From NCBI GenBank assembly GCA_032209605.1, contig JASFXZ010000014.1, positions 4,112,912 through 4,176,911 on the forward strand: 64,000 bases of DNA, given 5' to 3'. The stretch is from Mactromeris polynyma. Its lineage: Eukaryota; Mollusca; Bivalvia; Venerida; Mactridae. This document shows, piece after piece, positions 1 through 12,400 of this stretch (positions within the stretch are counted from its first letter, which is position 1; every line of letters begins with the position of its first letter). The notes under the pieces are model-generated. The model was not told the DNA's origin, ran no database searches, and worked only from the letters and a program-made list of their open reading frames with translations. The position numbers and the translations under genes are program-made.

Positions 1-68
1 CCCCAGGACAGAGCAGATCAATCATCTTTTGGTTTTGATTTCAACTTAAAGCTTTTATCCCAGGGTTT

Positions 69-235
69 GTACTGGCCTTGAAAAGTCCTTGAATTTGATG
101 TCGGTATTGAAAACTCCTTGAAAATAAAAAGTATTGGAATTACAAAAAAATGCTTGAATTTGCTAGAAACTCATTGAAAAATGTTCTGTCAATGACTGTA
201 CCTTGTGGAAAGACTAAAGCCTTATGTTTTTGAAC
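69..235. repeat. Interspersed repeat copy (ttgaaaagtccttgaatttg family)
   Basis: The stretch beginning ggccttgaaaagtccttg is shared with 61228-61382, including later matches such as tgcttgaatttt/tgcttgaatttg and gaaactc-ttgaaa. The two copies are about 61 kb apart in the same orientation. Family unknown; no inverted termini seen. Confidence 0.55.
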
Positions 236-325
236 ATAGTTCTTTTGCTTATCTGCAAAATCTGGCGCAGTAAAACATTTGTGTATGGCTGTAAATTAAC
301 GCTTTGTAAATTTTTCTATTTTTAG

Positions 326-441
326 ATTTAGAAGTAACTCAGAGTCTAGCTTGAGAGGTCGCGAGACGAAAGCCTCGAACAATGAGACGCCAGGAACATC
401 TTCCGTAAATACTATCACTGCTGGAGAACTCCATTTACCAG
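326..441 (+). CDS. OXR1: OXR1 exon 1 of window (N-terminal linker)
   Basis: Acceptor ctatttttag|A and donor CCAG|gttaga. The exon enters with one base completing a codon and leaves with one base (116 bp, 38 full codons beginning FRSNSESSLRGRETKAS). The sequence is hydrophilic and Ser-rich, with no domain. The call rests on a clean open frame, both splice sites and an exact phase match to the exon at 10686. There is no start codon, so earlier exons lie upstream of the window. Confidence 0.72.
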
Positions 442-3400
442 GTTAGATAACTGTGTAATCACTTGTCCTGAGTTAATTCCCCCTTAATCCCATAGATATT
501 GGGTATATTGGTGGGTAAATATGTGGAAATGGTATATTTACAGTTATAGGTTGCCGGTGTTAACTTGACCATTGTTTACAAGCAATCGGGCAATGCAAAC
601 ATACCTGGATAGGTAAATCAGCTTATTACAAGATTAACTTTCTAGTTGATATGCTTGTATTGTATGCATTTATAAGCACTGTAGTCTAGTGGTAAGTACC
701 TCGGTTGTTTCTTAATCTGATTTTGTTACAGTAAAATTATTTGTTATCTCCCTGTAAATAATGGTTGAGTCTGTTTTCAGTGGTCAGGTTAACGCGGGCG
801 CACTATATTAGTTAACATATCTAACTTAACATATCTAACTTAAATGCCTCTTGTTCAATATGATTGTAAATGTTTGTGTGAAGCACCCAGATAAATGTTC
901 TATGTGTGTTACCATGGTAGACAATTAATATTATATTGCAATTATTTAATATGATTGTTTTATTATTTAGGAGGTAATTATTTCATTTGTGTGTATCTAG
1001 GGGAGGTAACTTTTAAATATGAGTTTAAAGGGGAGGCAATTATTTGATATGTTGTAGCTAGGGGAGGACATATTTAGGGAGCGTCTGTTTTATCTTTATG
1101 TTATGGGGGATGCTTTAATGCGTTCATGGGACGATGTCACAGTCCATCATGTGAGTTTACTTTTTCAGTATATGTGTGAAATTGTCAAAACAAATGGATC
1201 ATGAAAAGCTTTGGTGACCAATTATTTACTCTGCTATCTTTTTTATCGACACTAGTTAACCCTGTGACTATTGTAGATAAGTCGCAAATTAGTTAATTGA
1301 GATGAAGTGAAGATATCTTACCAGTCAGCTGACATGTTGATGTATGTTTTGTTTTGTTTGGTAGAATTAGGCCAAAGATATAGTATTACTTGTTTTTCTG
1401 CCATTCATCCTATCAGAAGTATTTGCTATTAAATTTTTCTTGGAAATTATTGTTTCTCTGAGAAAGCAAAGAGAAAATGATATTAAAAACTTCTTTTGGC
1501 ACTTGTGATAAATAATGCGAAATAGTATATTGTTTTTGTCAAAAACTCGCTATTTAAAGACATTTTTAAAAAGCTATTTATTGTTTTATTTTTACAAGTT
1601 TATCATTGTCTGTCAACCATTTCTCAGATTGTTATTATCCATTATAAAGTGTTTTGCTCTACAAGAATTCAAAAGCTGAATTTTGATTTTAAGAAAAAAG
1701 GTCAAGCTCTTTTTGTTCAAATTATTCATGTACTTGGCATATACATTGGGTCTTCGTTTATTTGACAACCTTCTATCAGAAAACTCGGTATCCTCCAAAA
1801 TCAATATCAGGTCCGATGTATCTTCAAAGGAACGAGGTTCTACTGTATATTATATACAACCTCGTCAGAGCATCCCTCCACTTGACCTCCCTCTCGTTAC
1901 AACACAACCTCGTCAGAGCATCCCTCCACTTGACCTCCCTCTCGTTACAACACAACCTCGTCAGAGCATCCCTCCACTTGACCTCCCTCTCGTTACAACA
2001 CAACCTTGTCAGAGCATCCCTCCACTTGACCTCCCTCTCGTTACAACACAACCTTGTCAGAGCATCCCTCCACTTGACCTCCCTCTCGTTACAACACAAC
2101 CTCATCAGAGCATCCCTCCACTTGACCTCCCTCTCGTTACAACACAACCTCGTCAGAGCATCCCTCCACTTGACCTCCCTCTCGTTACAACACAACCTCG
2201 TCAGAGCATCCCTCCACTTGACCTCCCTCTCGTTACAACAATATCAGGTTTTACTGGATTGAGTAGTTTCTATCAATCTGACCTCTCTAGAGCAACAACC
2301 TCTCAATAACAACCAATATTTACATCCTTGAAAGCTTGTCGCTCTGGTGAGGTCACAGTGTACATTCACATCGGTTCCACTAGGTACTGAATCTAAAGGG
2401 TCATTTTGATTATTATTGACTGGATTTTACCATGTTATAGCCAAAATACCTATAACTTAGAGAAAATTCTACCTTCAGCCAAAAGTCTGAGGGTAAAAAT
2501 GTTGCATTTTAGATATTCAAGGGGTCAGGTCTAATGGCACCCCTGATTCAGTGTGGTATGGAGTTGCTGATTCAATGCTTAGTCAGAGCTATACTGCTTT
2601 ATTGCACAAGAAACAAATAATAGTTTAATTATTGGCCTAATATGACACTGATTAAGTTTTGAACACTTCGATTGACCTTTAGGCCTGGGGTCATTGGTTT
2701 AATGTCACCTGAGTGTCAGCTTTTCATTGATTGATTTGATCACTGTTTCCAAATAAGTTGCAAGTTGAAAAACAAAACTTCACTGTTGTATTGTACGGCT
2801 GTATTGTGTTTGAAGTGACAATGTTACAACTTATAGGTAAATGTTTGTGTAGACGTACATGTTGACGCACACACGCATCCTTATGCATTCGTTCTTTTGT
2901 ACAAGTTTCTTGAAAATATTATTTCTTGCATTTTAAAGTGGAGCTTATATCACGATATTCCACGGATAATTTAGAAACGCTTATCAGTAAGTGAAACTTT
3001 GTGCAGTCCGAGTTCATGTAGATATTTTTCTTTCGCCTTGTTTTAATATTGTACACCTTTTCACCTTTTCTGTTTCTATATTATGTTTATTTTGGCTATG
3101 TTTACATTGTGTGACTGTATATTGTGCATGATCAGGCATGAGAATTTTCCGCTGAATTGCAGAAAACCACAGATTTGACGCTCGCAGGGGCCGTTTTTGA
3201 GACAATTTAAGCCATCTTAAGCTTTGGCTCCTTGGACCCCTTGCTGAATTTTCAGCTGATTTTGCAATTTGGGATTCTCAAGCCTAGCGCTGTCATTGAT
3301 GCATTCAATAGATAGTTTCCATAGTTACCTCCCTTGTTCAGAATAGTCGGCCATATTGAGGCAAATTTCCTTAAAGTTTATTGGGAATATAATGTATAAA

Positions 3401-6400
3401 CGATGATTAAATAAGCAGATATATAGAGGATCTTACATTCGTGCTTATTTGATATTGTTTTTATGTAACTCGTCGTCTGAATTTGACGCGAGGCTCTGCC
3501 GAGCGTCATATTCGTTTCAGTCGACGAGTTTCATAAAAACAATATCAAATAAGCACGAATGTAAGATTCTATTTTTCACATAACACCATAAATAGATTGT
3601 TTCCAATCTTTAAATAGACTTTAAATAGTGCTGTGATTCGTCTATTTATGTAACTAGTTACATATGATATTTATGTCACTGCTTTATGCCACTCCTGGAG
3701 TGCAAGTTATGTAATAAAGATGTCTAGTACATCGTATTTCATGATTTATGTCACTGCTTTATGCCACTCCTGTAGTGCAAGTTATGTGATAAAGATGTCT
3801 AGTACATCGTATTTCATGATTTATGTCACTGCTTTATGCCACTCCTATAGTGCAAGTTATGTAATAAAGATGTCTAGTACATCGTATTTCATGATATATG
3901 TCACTGCTTTATGCCACTCCTGGAGTGCAAGTTATGTAATAAAGATGTCTAGTACATCGTATTTCATGATATATGTCACTGCTTTATGCCACTCCTGGAG
4001 TGCAAGTTATGTGATAAAGATGTCTAATACATCGTATTTCATGATTTATGTCACTGCTTTATGCCACTCCTGGAGTGCAAGTTATGTAATAAAGATGTCT
4101 AGTACATCGTATTTCATGATATATGTCACTGCTTTATGCCACTCCTGGAGTGCAAGTTATGTAATAAAGATGTCTAATACATCGTATTTCATGATTTATG
4201 TCACTGCTTTATGCCACTCCTGGAGTGCAAGTTATGTAATAAAGATGTCTAGTACATCGTATTTCATGATATATGTCACTGCTTTATGCCACTCCTGGAG
4301 TGCAAGTTATGTAATAAAGATGTCTAGTACATCGTATTTCATGATATATGTCACTGCTTTATGCCACTCCTGGAGTGCAAGTTATGTGATAAAGATGTCT
4401 AATACATCGTATTTCATGATATATGTCACTGCTTTATGCCACTCCTGGAGTGCAAGTTATGTGATAAAGATGTCTAGTACATCGTATTTCATGATTTATG
4501 TCACTGCTTTATGCCACTCCTGGAGTGCAAGTTATGTAATAAAGATGTCTAGTACATCGTATTTCATGATATATGTCACTGCTTTATGCCACTCCTGGAG
4601 TGCAAGTTATGTGATAAAGATGTCTAGTACATCGTATTTCATGATATATGTCACTGCTTTATGCCACTACTGGAGTGCAAGTTATGTGATAAAGATGTCT
4701 AGTACATCGTATTTCATGATATATGTCACTGCTTTATGCCACTACTGGAGTGCAAGTTATGTGATAAAGATGTCTAGTACATTGTATTTCATGATATATG
4801 TCACTGCTTTATGCCACTACTGGAGTGCAAGTTATGTGATAAAGATGTCTAATACATCGTATTTCATGATTTATGTCACTGCTTTATGCCACTCCTGGAG
4901 TGCAAGTTATGTAATAAAGATGTCTAATACATCGTATTTCATGATTTATGTCACTGCTTTATGCCACTCCTGGAGTGCAAGTTATGTAATAAAGATGTCT
5001 AGTACATCGTATTTCATGATATATGTCACTGCTTTATGCCACTCCTGGAGTGCAAGTTATGTGATAAAGATGTCTAGTACATCGTATTTCATGATATATG
5101 TCACTGCTTTATGCCACTCCTGTAGTGCAAGTTATGTAATAAAGATGTCTAATACATCGTATTTCATGATTTATGTCACTGCTTTATGCCACTCCTGGAG
5201 TGCAAGTTATGTGATAAATAAAAATAACTTATTCTTTATGCTCATGTTGGCCAATGGCTCAGAAAGCTGAAGAAAAAGTGCTTGTCACATGCAATTTTCT
5301 TGGTATTTCTCTATTATCACATAGTTTTTTTATTTTACTTGGTAATTACTCCTATTAGTGCTTATCAATTTTCAAAATGGCTGATGATTAAGAACAAGGG
5401 AGGTAAATATTGTAGATGTAGATCTTAATTGATATATTGACAATTTTTTTCTGTTGATCGATATTCGATACACATTCAAACAAATATTGATATTATGGTG
5501 TGAATATACAGGAGTAGGTACAGTCTAAAACTGCCATAATAGCGTAACCACACATTGTAGTCAGCTACTTGTTGAACTGTGCTCTAGTGGATAGTGTCTT
5601 CCAGCGTAACCACACGTTGTAGTCAGCTACTTGTTGAACTGTGCTCTAGTGCATAGTGTCTTCCAGCGTAACCACACGTTGTAGTCAGCTACTTGTTGAA
5701 CTGTGCTCTAGTGCATAGTGTCTTCCAGCGTAACCACACGTTGTAGTCAGCTACTTGTTGAACTGTGCTCTAGTGGATAGTGTCTTCCAGCGTAACCACA
5801 CTTTGTAGTCAGCTACTTGTTGAACTGTGCTCTAGTGGATAGTGTCTTCCAGCGTAACCACACGTTGTAGTCAGCTACTTGTTGAACTGTGCTCTAGTGG
5901 ATAGTGTCTTCCAGCGTAACCACACGTTGTAGTCAGCTACTTGTTGAACTGTGCTCTAGTGGATAGTGTCTTCCAGCGTAACCACACGTTGTAGTCAGCT
6001 ACTTGTTGAACTGTGCTCTAGTGGATAGTGTCTTCCAGCGTAACCACACGTTGTAGTCAGCTACTTGTTGAACTGTGCTCTAGTGGATAGTGTCTTCCAG
6101 CGTAACCACACGTTGTAGTCAGCTACTTGTTGAACTGTGCTCTAGTGGATAGTGTCTTCCAGCGTAACCACACTTTGTAGTCAGCTACTTGTTGAACTGT
6201 GCTCTAGTGGATAGTGTCTTCCAGCGTAACCACACATTGTAGTCAGCTACTTGTTGAACTGTGCTCTAGTGGATGATGTCTTCCAGCGTAACCACACATT
6301 GTAGTCAGCTACTTGTTGAACTGTGCTCTAGTGGATAGTGTCTTCCAGCGTAACCACACGTTGTAGTCAGCTACTTGTTGAACTGTGCTCTAGTGCATAG

Positions 6401-9400
6401 TGTCTTCCAGCGTAACCACACGTTGTAGTCAGCTACTTGTTGAACTGTGCTCTAGTGCATAGTGTCTTCCAGCGTAACCACACGTTGTAGTCAGCTACTT
6501 GTTGAACTGTGCTCTAGTGGATAGTGTCTTCCAGCGTAACCACACTTTGTAGTCAGCTACTTGTTGAACTGTGCTCTAGTGGATAGTGTCTTCCAGCGTA
6601 ACCACACATTGTAGTCAGCTACTTGTTGAACTGTGCTCTAGTGGATAGTGTCTTCCAGCGTAACCACACGTTGTAGTCAGCTACTTGTTGAACTGTGCTC
6701 TAGTGGATAGTGTCTTCCAGCGTAACCACACTTTGTAGTCAGCTACTTGTTGAACTGTGCTCTAGTGGATAGTGTCTTCCAGCGTAACCACACATTGTAG
6801 TCAGCTACTTGTTGAACTGTGCTCTAGTGGATGATGTCTTCCAGCGTAACCACACATTGTAGTCAGCTACTTGTTGAACTGTGCTCTAGTGGATAGTGTC
6901 TTCCAGCGTAACCACACGTTGTAGTCAGCTACTTGTTGAACTGTGCTCTAGTGCATAGTGTCTTCCAGCGTAACCACACGTTGTAGTCAGCTACTTGTTG
7001 AACTGTGCTCTAGTGCATAGTGTCTTCCAGCGTAACCACACGTTGTAGTCAGCTACTTGTTGAACTGTGCTCTAGTGGATAGTGTCTTCCAGCGTAACCA
7101 CACTTTGTAGTCAGCTACTTGTTGAACTGTGCTCTAGTGGATAGTGTCTTCCAGCGTAACCACACGTTGTAGTCAGCTACTTGTTGAACTGTGCTCTAGT
7201 GGATAGTGTCTTCCAGCGTAACCACACGTTGTAGTCAGCTACTTGTTGAACTGTGCTCTAGTGGATAGTGTCTTCCAGCGTAACCACACGTTGTAGTCAG
7301 CTACTTGTTGAACTGTGCTCTAGTGGATAGTGCATTCCAATTGTCCGCAATATAATACTGTGAAGTTAAAAATATGGATTAATTACTTAAATGATATCTT
7401 GTTATCATAAAAATACAAGTTGAAAATTTAAATATGTAAGGCATCCACACATAAACATACAGAAAGATAGGAGTTAATTGTCTATTAAAGGAATTTTATA
7501 ATATACTAATAGTAAGCAATAAATCAACATTTTTTGTCTTTTGATATACATGTGTCAATATCGTTGATATGCAAAATTTTAAATCAATGACAGCGCTAGC
7601 ATCACAATCCATTGTACTGTTTCCTTATTTATTTTGTCTTTCTTGACTCTGACAGACTTCAAGAGCAATATGTATTGTTGATGGGTCAGCCCCCATTGTA
7701 GATATTATTTAAAATGCGTGCTAAAATAATTTTGGAAATGATTTGGTCTTTACCGGATGAGCCTGTACAAAGTTTTGATGTTTGTCAAAAACACAACAGT
7801 CAGTGTTGTTTAATATATTCATTGACATAACTCGAAAGGAATCTTTAAAATCTTCTCTTGAAAGCTGGCATCTTTAGAGGCCTGGACAGTTGTCTTCTTA
7901 AATAATATGCAAAGTGATAATATAAGTATTACTGAATGATTGAGGTAAGTGACCTGGGGTCATCAGTATTACTGAATGATTGAGGTAAGTGACCTGGGGT
8001 CATCAGTATTACTGAATGATTGAGGTAAGTGACCTGGGGTCATCAGTATTACTGAATGATTGAGGTTAGTGACCTGGGGTCATCAGTATTACTGAATGAT
8101 TGAGGTAAGTGACCTGGGGTCATCAGTATTACTGAATGATTGAGGTAAGTGACCTGGGGTCATCAGTATTACTGAATGATTGAGGTTAGTGACCTGGGGT
8201 CATCAGTATTACTGAATGATTGAGGTAAGTGACCTGGGGTCATCAGTATTACTGAATGATTGAGGTAAGTGACCTGGGGTCATCAGTATTACTGAATGAT
8301 TGAGGTAAGTGACCTGGGGTCATCAGTATTACTGAATGATTGAGATAAGTGACCTGGGGTCATCAGTATTACTGAATGATTGAGGTAAGTGACCTGGGGT
8401 CATCAGTATTGCTGAATGATTGAGGTAAGTGACCTGGGGTCATCAGTATTACTGAATGATTGAGGTAAGTGACCTGGGGTCATCAGTATTACTGAATGAT
8501 TGAGGTAAGTGACCTGGGGTCATCAGTATTACTGAATGATTGAGGTAAGTGACCTGGGGTCATCAGTATTACTGAATGATTGAGATAAGTGACCTGGGGT
8601 CATCAGTGCCCCTTCCTTAAATAATGTTCTTGGTTCTTTTTGAATCTAGTTATAATTCTGGGTGTTATTGATTACATTATATATAGGGTATAGGGGCTGG
8701 ATAGTCACTAGTTTACTTATAGAGACTTTCGTTGCTTTTTATCTAGGGGAGATAACTACTTTTCTTGCTTATCAGTAGGAGTGTCATCGGCTGGTTATTG
8801 ATGCCACCGCGTCGATCTGATATTGATAGATTTTGAAATACCGATGCAATTTAATAAATCTTGGTTGTTTACTGAGCAGTAATTACGGGAAGATTTTGCC
8901 TAATTAGTTTTCTGTTGTCATTGTCCAGACTCTCGATCCAGTGAGCATCCGTGTATGGCCAGGATATTCATATATGTTATGAAAAGCCTGGGGACCGAGG
9001 ATGTATATCATTGATATATTTGAACTCAATACAGATTTGAGCATCAGTGACACCCTTACTTTTTATAGAACATATGATATGATGATGTTAGAGCATCAGT
9101 GACACCCTTACTTGTTATAGAACATATGATATGATGATGATAGAGCATCAGTGACACCCTTACTTGTTATAGAACATATGATATGATGATGATAGAGCAT
9201 CAGTGACACCCTTACTTGTTATAGAACATATGATATGATGATGATAGAGCATCAGTGACACCCTTACTTGTTATAGTACATATGATATGATGATGATAGA
9301 GCATCAGTGACACCCTTACTTGTTATAGAACATATGATATGATGATGATAGAGCATCATGCAGTGACACCCTTACTTGTTATAGAACATATGATATGATG

Positions 9401-12400
9401 ATGATAGAGCATCAGTGACACCCTTACTTGTTATAGAACATATGATATGATGATGATAGAGCATCAGTGACACCCTTACTTGTTATAGTACATATGATAT
9501 GATGATGTTAGAGCATCAGTGACACCCTTACTTGTTATAGAACATATGATATGATGATGATAGAGCATCAGGACACCCTTACTTGTTATAGAACATATGA
9601 TATGATGATGATAGAGCATCAGTGACACCCTTACTTGTTATAGAACATATGATATGATGATGATAGAGCATCAGATAAAGTTTGGCGTTTAGAGTTTTTA
9701 TTCGGCAATTCAGAATTCGTTTACAAAAATATTTTATAGCGCTTCCTTGGTGGGGAAAGAATTTGAAATATTTTTCTATTGATATCTTTATGCTTCTTGC
9801 GACTGTCAGGTTTTAGCTTGATTTACAAAATTGGTGTTATTGTTGTCATAGAATCAGGCTGACTGTCGTATATGTATACCAGTTTGGTTTCAGATCGAGT
9901 AAATTTTTAAATATGGGTTTGCAAATGAAATGTTTGATCAATTTTTATGGGAAAACTTTCATACCGTCTACAAATACGTGTATAAGAAATTGTAATAAGG
10001 GGCAAAACAACCCTTTTTCTGAGCCTGTATTAACAAGAAAAATTTATACCAGCTGTCAAATATAGGGGCTAAAAACGGCTTATTTGGGTGTTTGGATAGG
10101 GAATTTTGATACATTATTAAATCTTGACCGCTCAGTGTTTTTTAGTTAACATTATTTTACGATGTGTTTGTTATACACTATGCTTAATTAAGTAGTTATA
10201 TTGATATTAAATTCATACAGCGTTGTCTTTACGTTTCTGTGATAGTATACTCTGAGGCAATTTGAGTAAGTTTCATAAAGCAATCTTGAATAGAAATTTT
10301 AAACAAATATATTTTTTTTTAAATATCTACCTGCCAACCCAACAGTTTTCAGCATTGCTACAGGAATTAGACGTATTTAAAGTCCTATAACAGACATGTT
10401 TTAGCGTTAGGATCTGTTTATATTTGTTTCGTAGTCTGACAATATTTACCTGGCACTCATGAATATTCATACAAATCAATAAATCGTTTTCTTCTAAATG
10501 TAAAGAGCGACTGTCAATTAATGTGAAATTTACCATTGTGCCCGCGCTATTAAAACGGCGAAGGTGTCCATGTGATCATTCTCAAATAGTGTCAAAGATT
10601 AATGAGTGCCAGTGAATGTTGTCTGTCATGCCTTGTTGTGTGTTGTTGTTGTCTTCTCTGCATGAACCCTTTTGTATCTTTTCAGATAAAGGTCCTAAAA
10701 AAACTTTACTTGAAAAAATTTGGGGCTCTAGATCTGGAGGTAATAAATATTGTCCTTGATTTCACTTCTGTTGTTCTCCACATGTAAAACCTCATTTAAA
10801 GACCACCTCAATGATAAGACCAACTCAAAATGTAGAACCAAATGTTCAAGTCCATTTTCACTGTTTTGATCTTTCTTCTGCCTCAATATTAAGACCATTA
10901 AGTCCCAATGGTGGTCTTACTATTGAGGTTTTACTGTATAGCCTTAAGTATTGATTCACCGAATGGAACGTTTTACAGGGAAATTTAAAAATTTGAAATT
11001 GTTTGGAGATTTTATTAGAATTCAAATCGGGGAATCATGATTTCGGTTTAAAAATGATGCAATATTGATTTATTTCTTTGTCATGTATAAGTTTTACCAA
11101 GTTTTTTATTAGCTCACCTTAGCACAACATTTTCTTTAAACAACATCTCCTCCTATACCACTGAATGGATTTTGTTCAAATTACACAGGAATGATCCTTG
11201 GGTGGGCCTCATATTTGCATAAACCGTTTCAGTCGGCTGCATAATTAGGTCACATGAGCTAAAAATAGATTTTAAAAGTGTAAACTTTGAAAATCTTCTT
11301 GTCCGAAACCATAAGGTCTAGAGCTTTGATATTTGGTGTGTAGCATTGTCTAGTGGTCCTCTTACAAGATTGCATAAATTATTAAGTTTCTTCAAAAAAG
11401 ATGGTCGCCAGGGGGCGGGGCTTGTTCCCTATATGTATATAGTGCAAACTATAAATGACTTTTCCTGATCAAATTTTGCAGAAATAATCCTTAGGTGGTC
11501 CTCTTTCGATGGTTCAAATTATTTTTTGTAAATATGAAATATTATTTTGTAAAAACTTATTATTATTTCGGAAAAACAAATTATAATTTCGTAAAAACGA
11601 ATTATTTTTTGTCAAAATAAATGATTATTTTGTACATATGAAAAAGTATTTCGTAAAAACAAAAGGTTATTTCGTAAAAACAAATTATTATTTCATAAAT
11701 ACGAAATAATATTTCGTAGAAACAAATTATTTTTTCGTAAAAACTTATATTTTTGTAAATACAAATTATTATTTCATAATTAAGAATGGCAGTGTACTCG
11801 GGTGACCGATATAGTGCCATCCTGGCCCTCTTGTTATTACTATTATCATTTTCTAGTTTCAGGCTACTCTTGAATAAAAATTTGGCATATCCTTCTTGCA
11901 CCTACTTAAAAAAATAGATGTCAGGGCTCATAAAATCCACTACCCCAATGTCCCGGACAAGTCTAATTGCCAAATCAGACTACCAATAGTTGAGTTGGAC
12001 TTAGTCCAGGACAAGTCTGTTTTAAGGCCATGACTCGATGCTATATAATGACCCCCCACAATTGAATTTAACAACACATAATAGTTGTTTACTGTTTGGT
12101 AATGAACATGGTGGGTGACATATACAGTAATATTGAACCTGTCCAGTTAGATCATGGTGATATATACAGTAATATTGAACCTGTCCAGTTAGATCATGGT
12201 GACATATACAGTAATATTGAACCTGTCCAGTTAGATCATGGTGACATATACAGTAATATTGAACCTGTCCAGTTAGATCATGGTGACATATACAGTAATA
12301 TTGAACCTGTCCAGTTAGATCATGGTGACATATACAGTAATATTGAACCTGTCCAGTTAGATCATGGTGACATATACAGTAATATTGAACCTGTCCAGTT

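Noticed and set aside
3720..5270. 516-codon open frame with a hydrophobic 25-residue repeat
   Set aside because: It is the stop-free 75-bp minisatellite read in one frame. Unit differences change amino acids freely, and it lies in an OXR1 intron with no splice or promoter context.
5542..9672. CRISPR-like regular repeats
   Set aside because: Units are contiguous near-identical copies with no unique spacers, and the context is a spliced animal gene. These are minisatellites.
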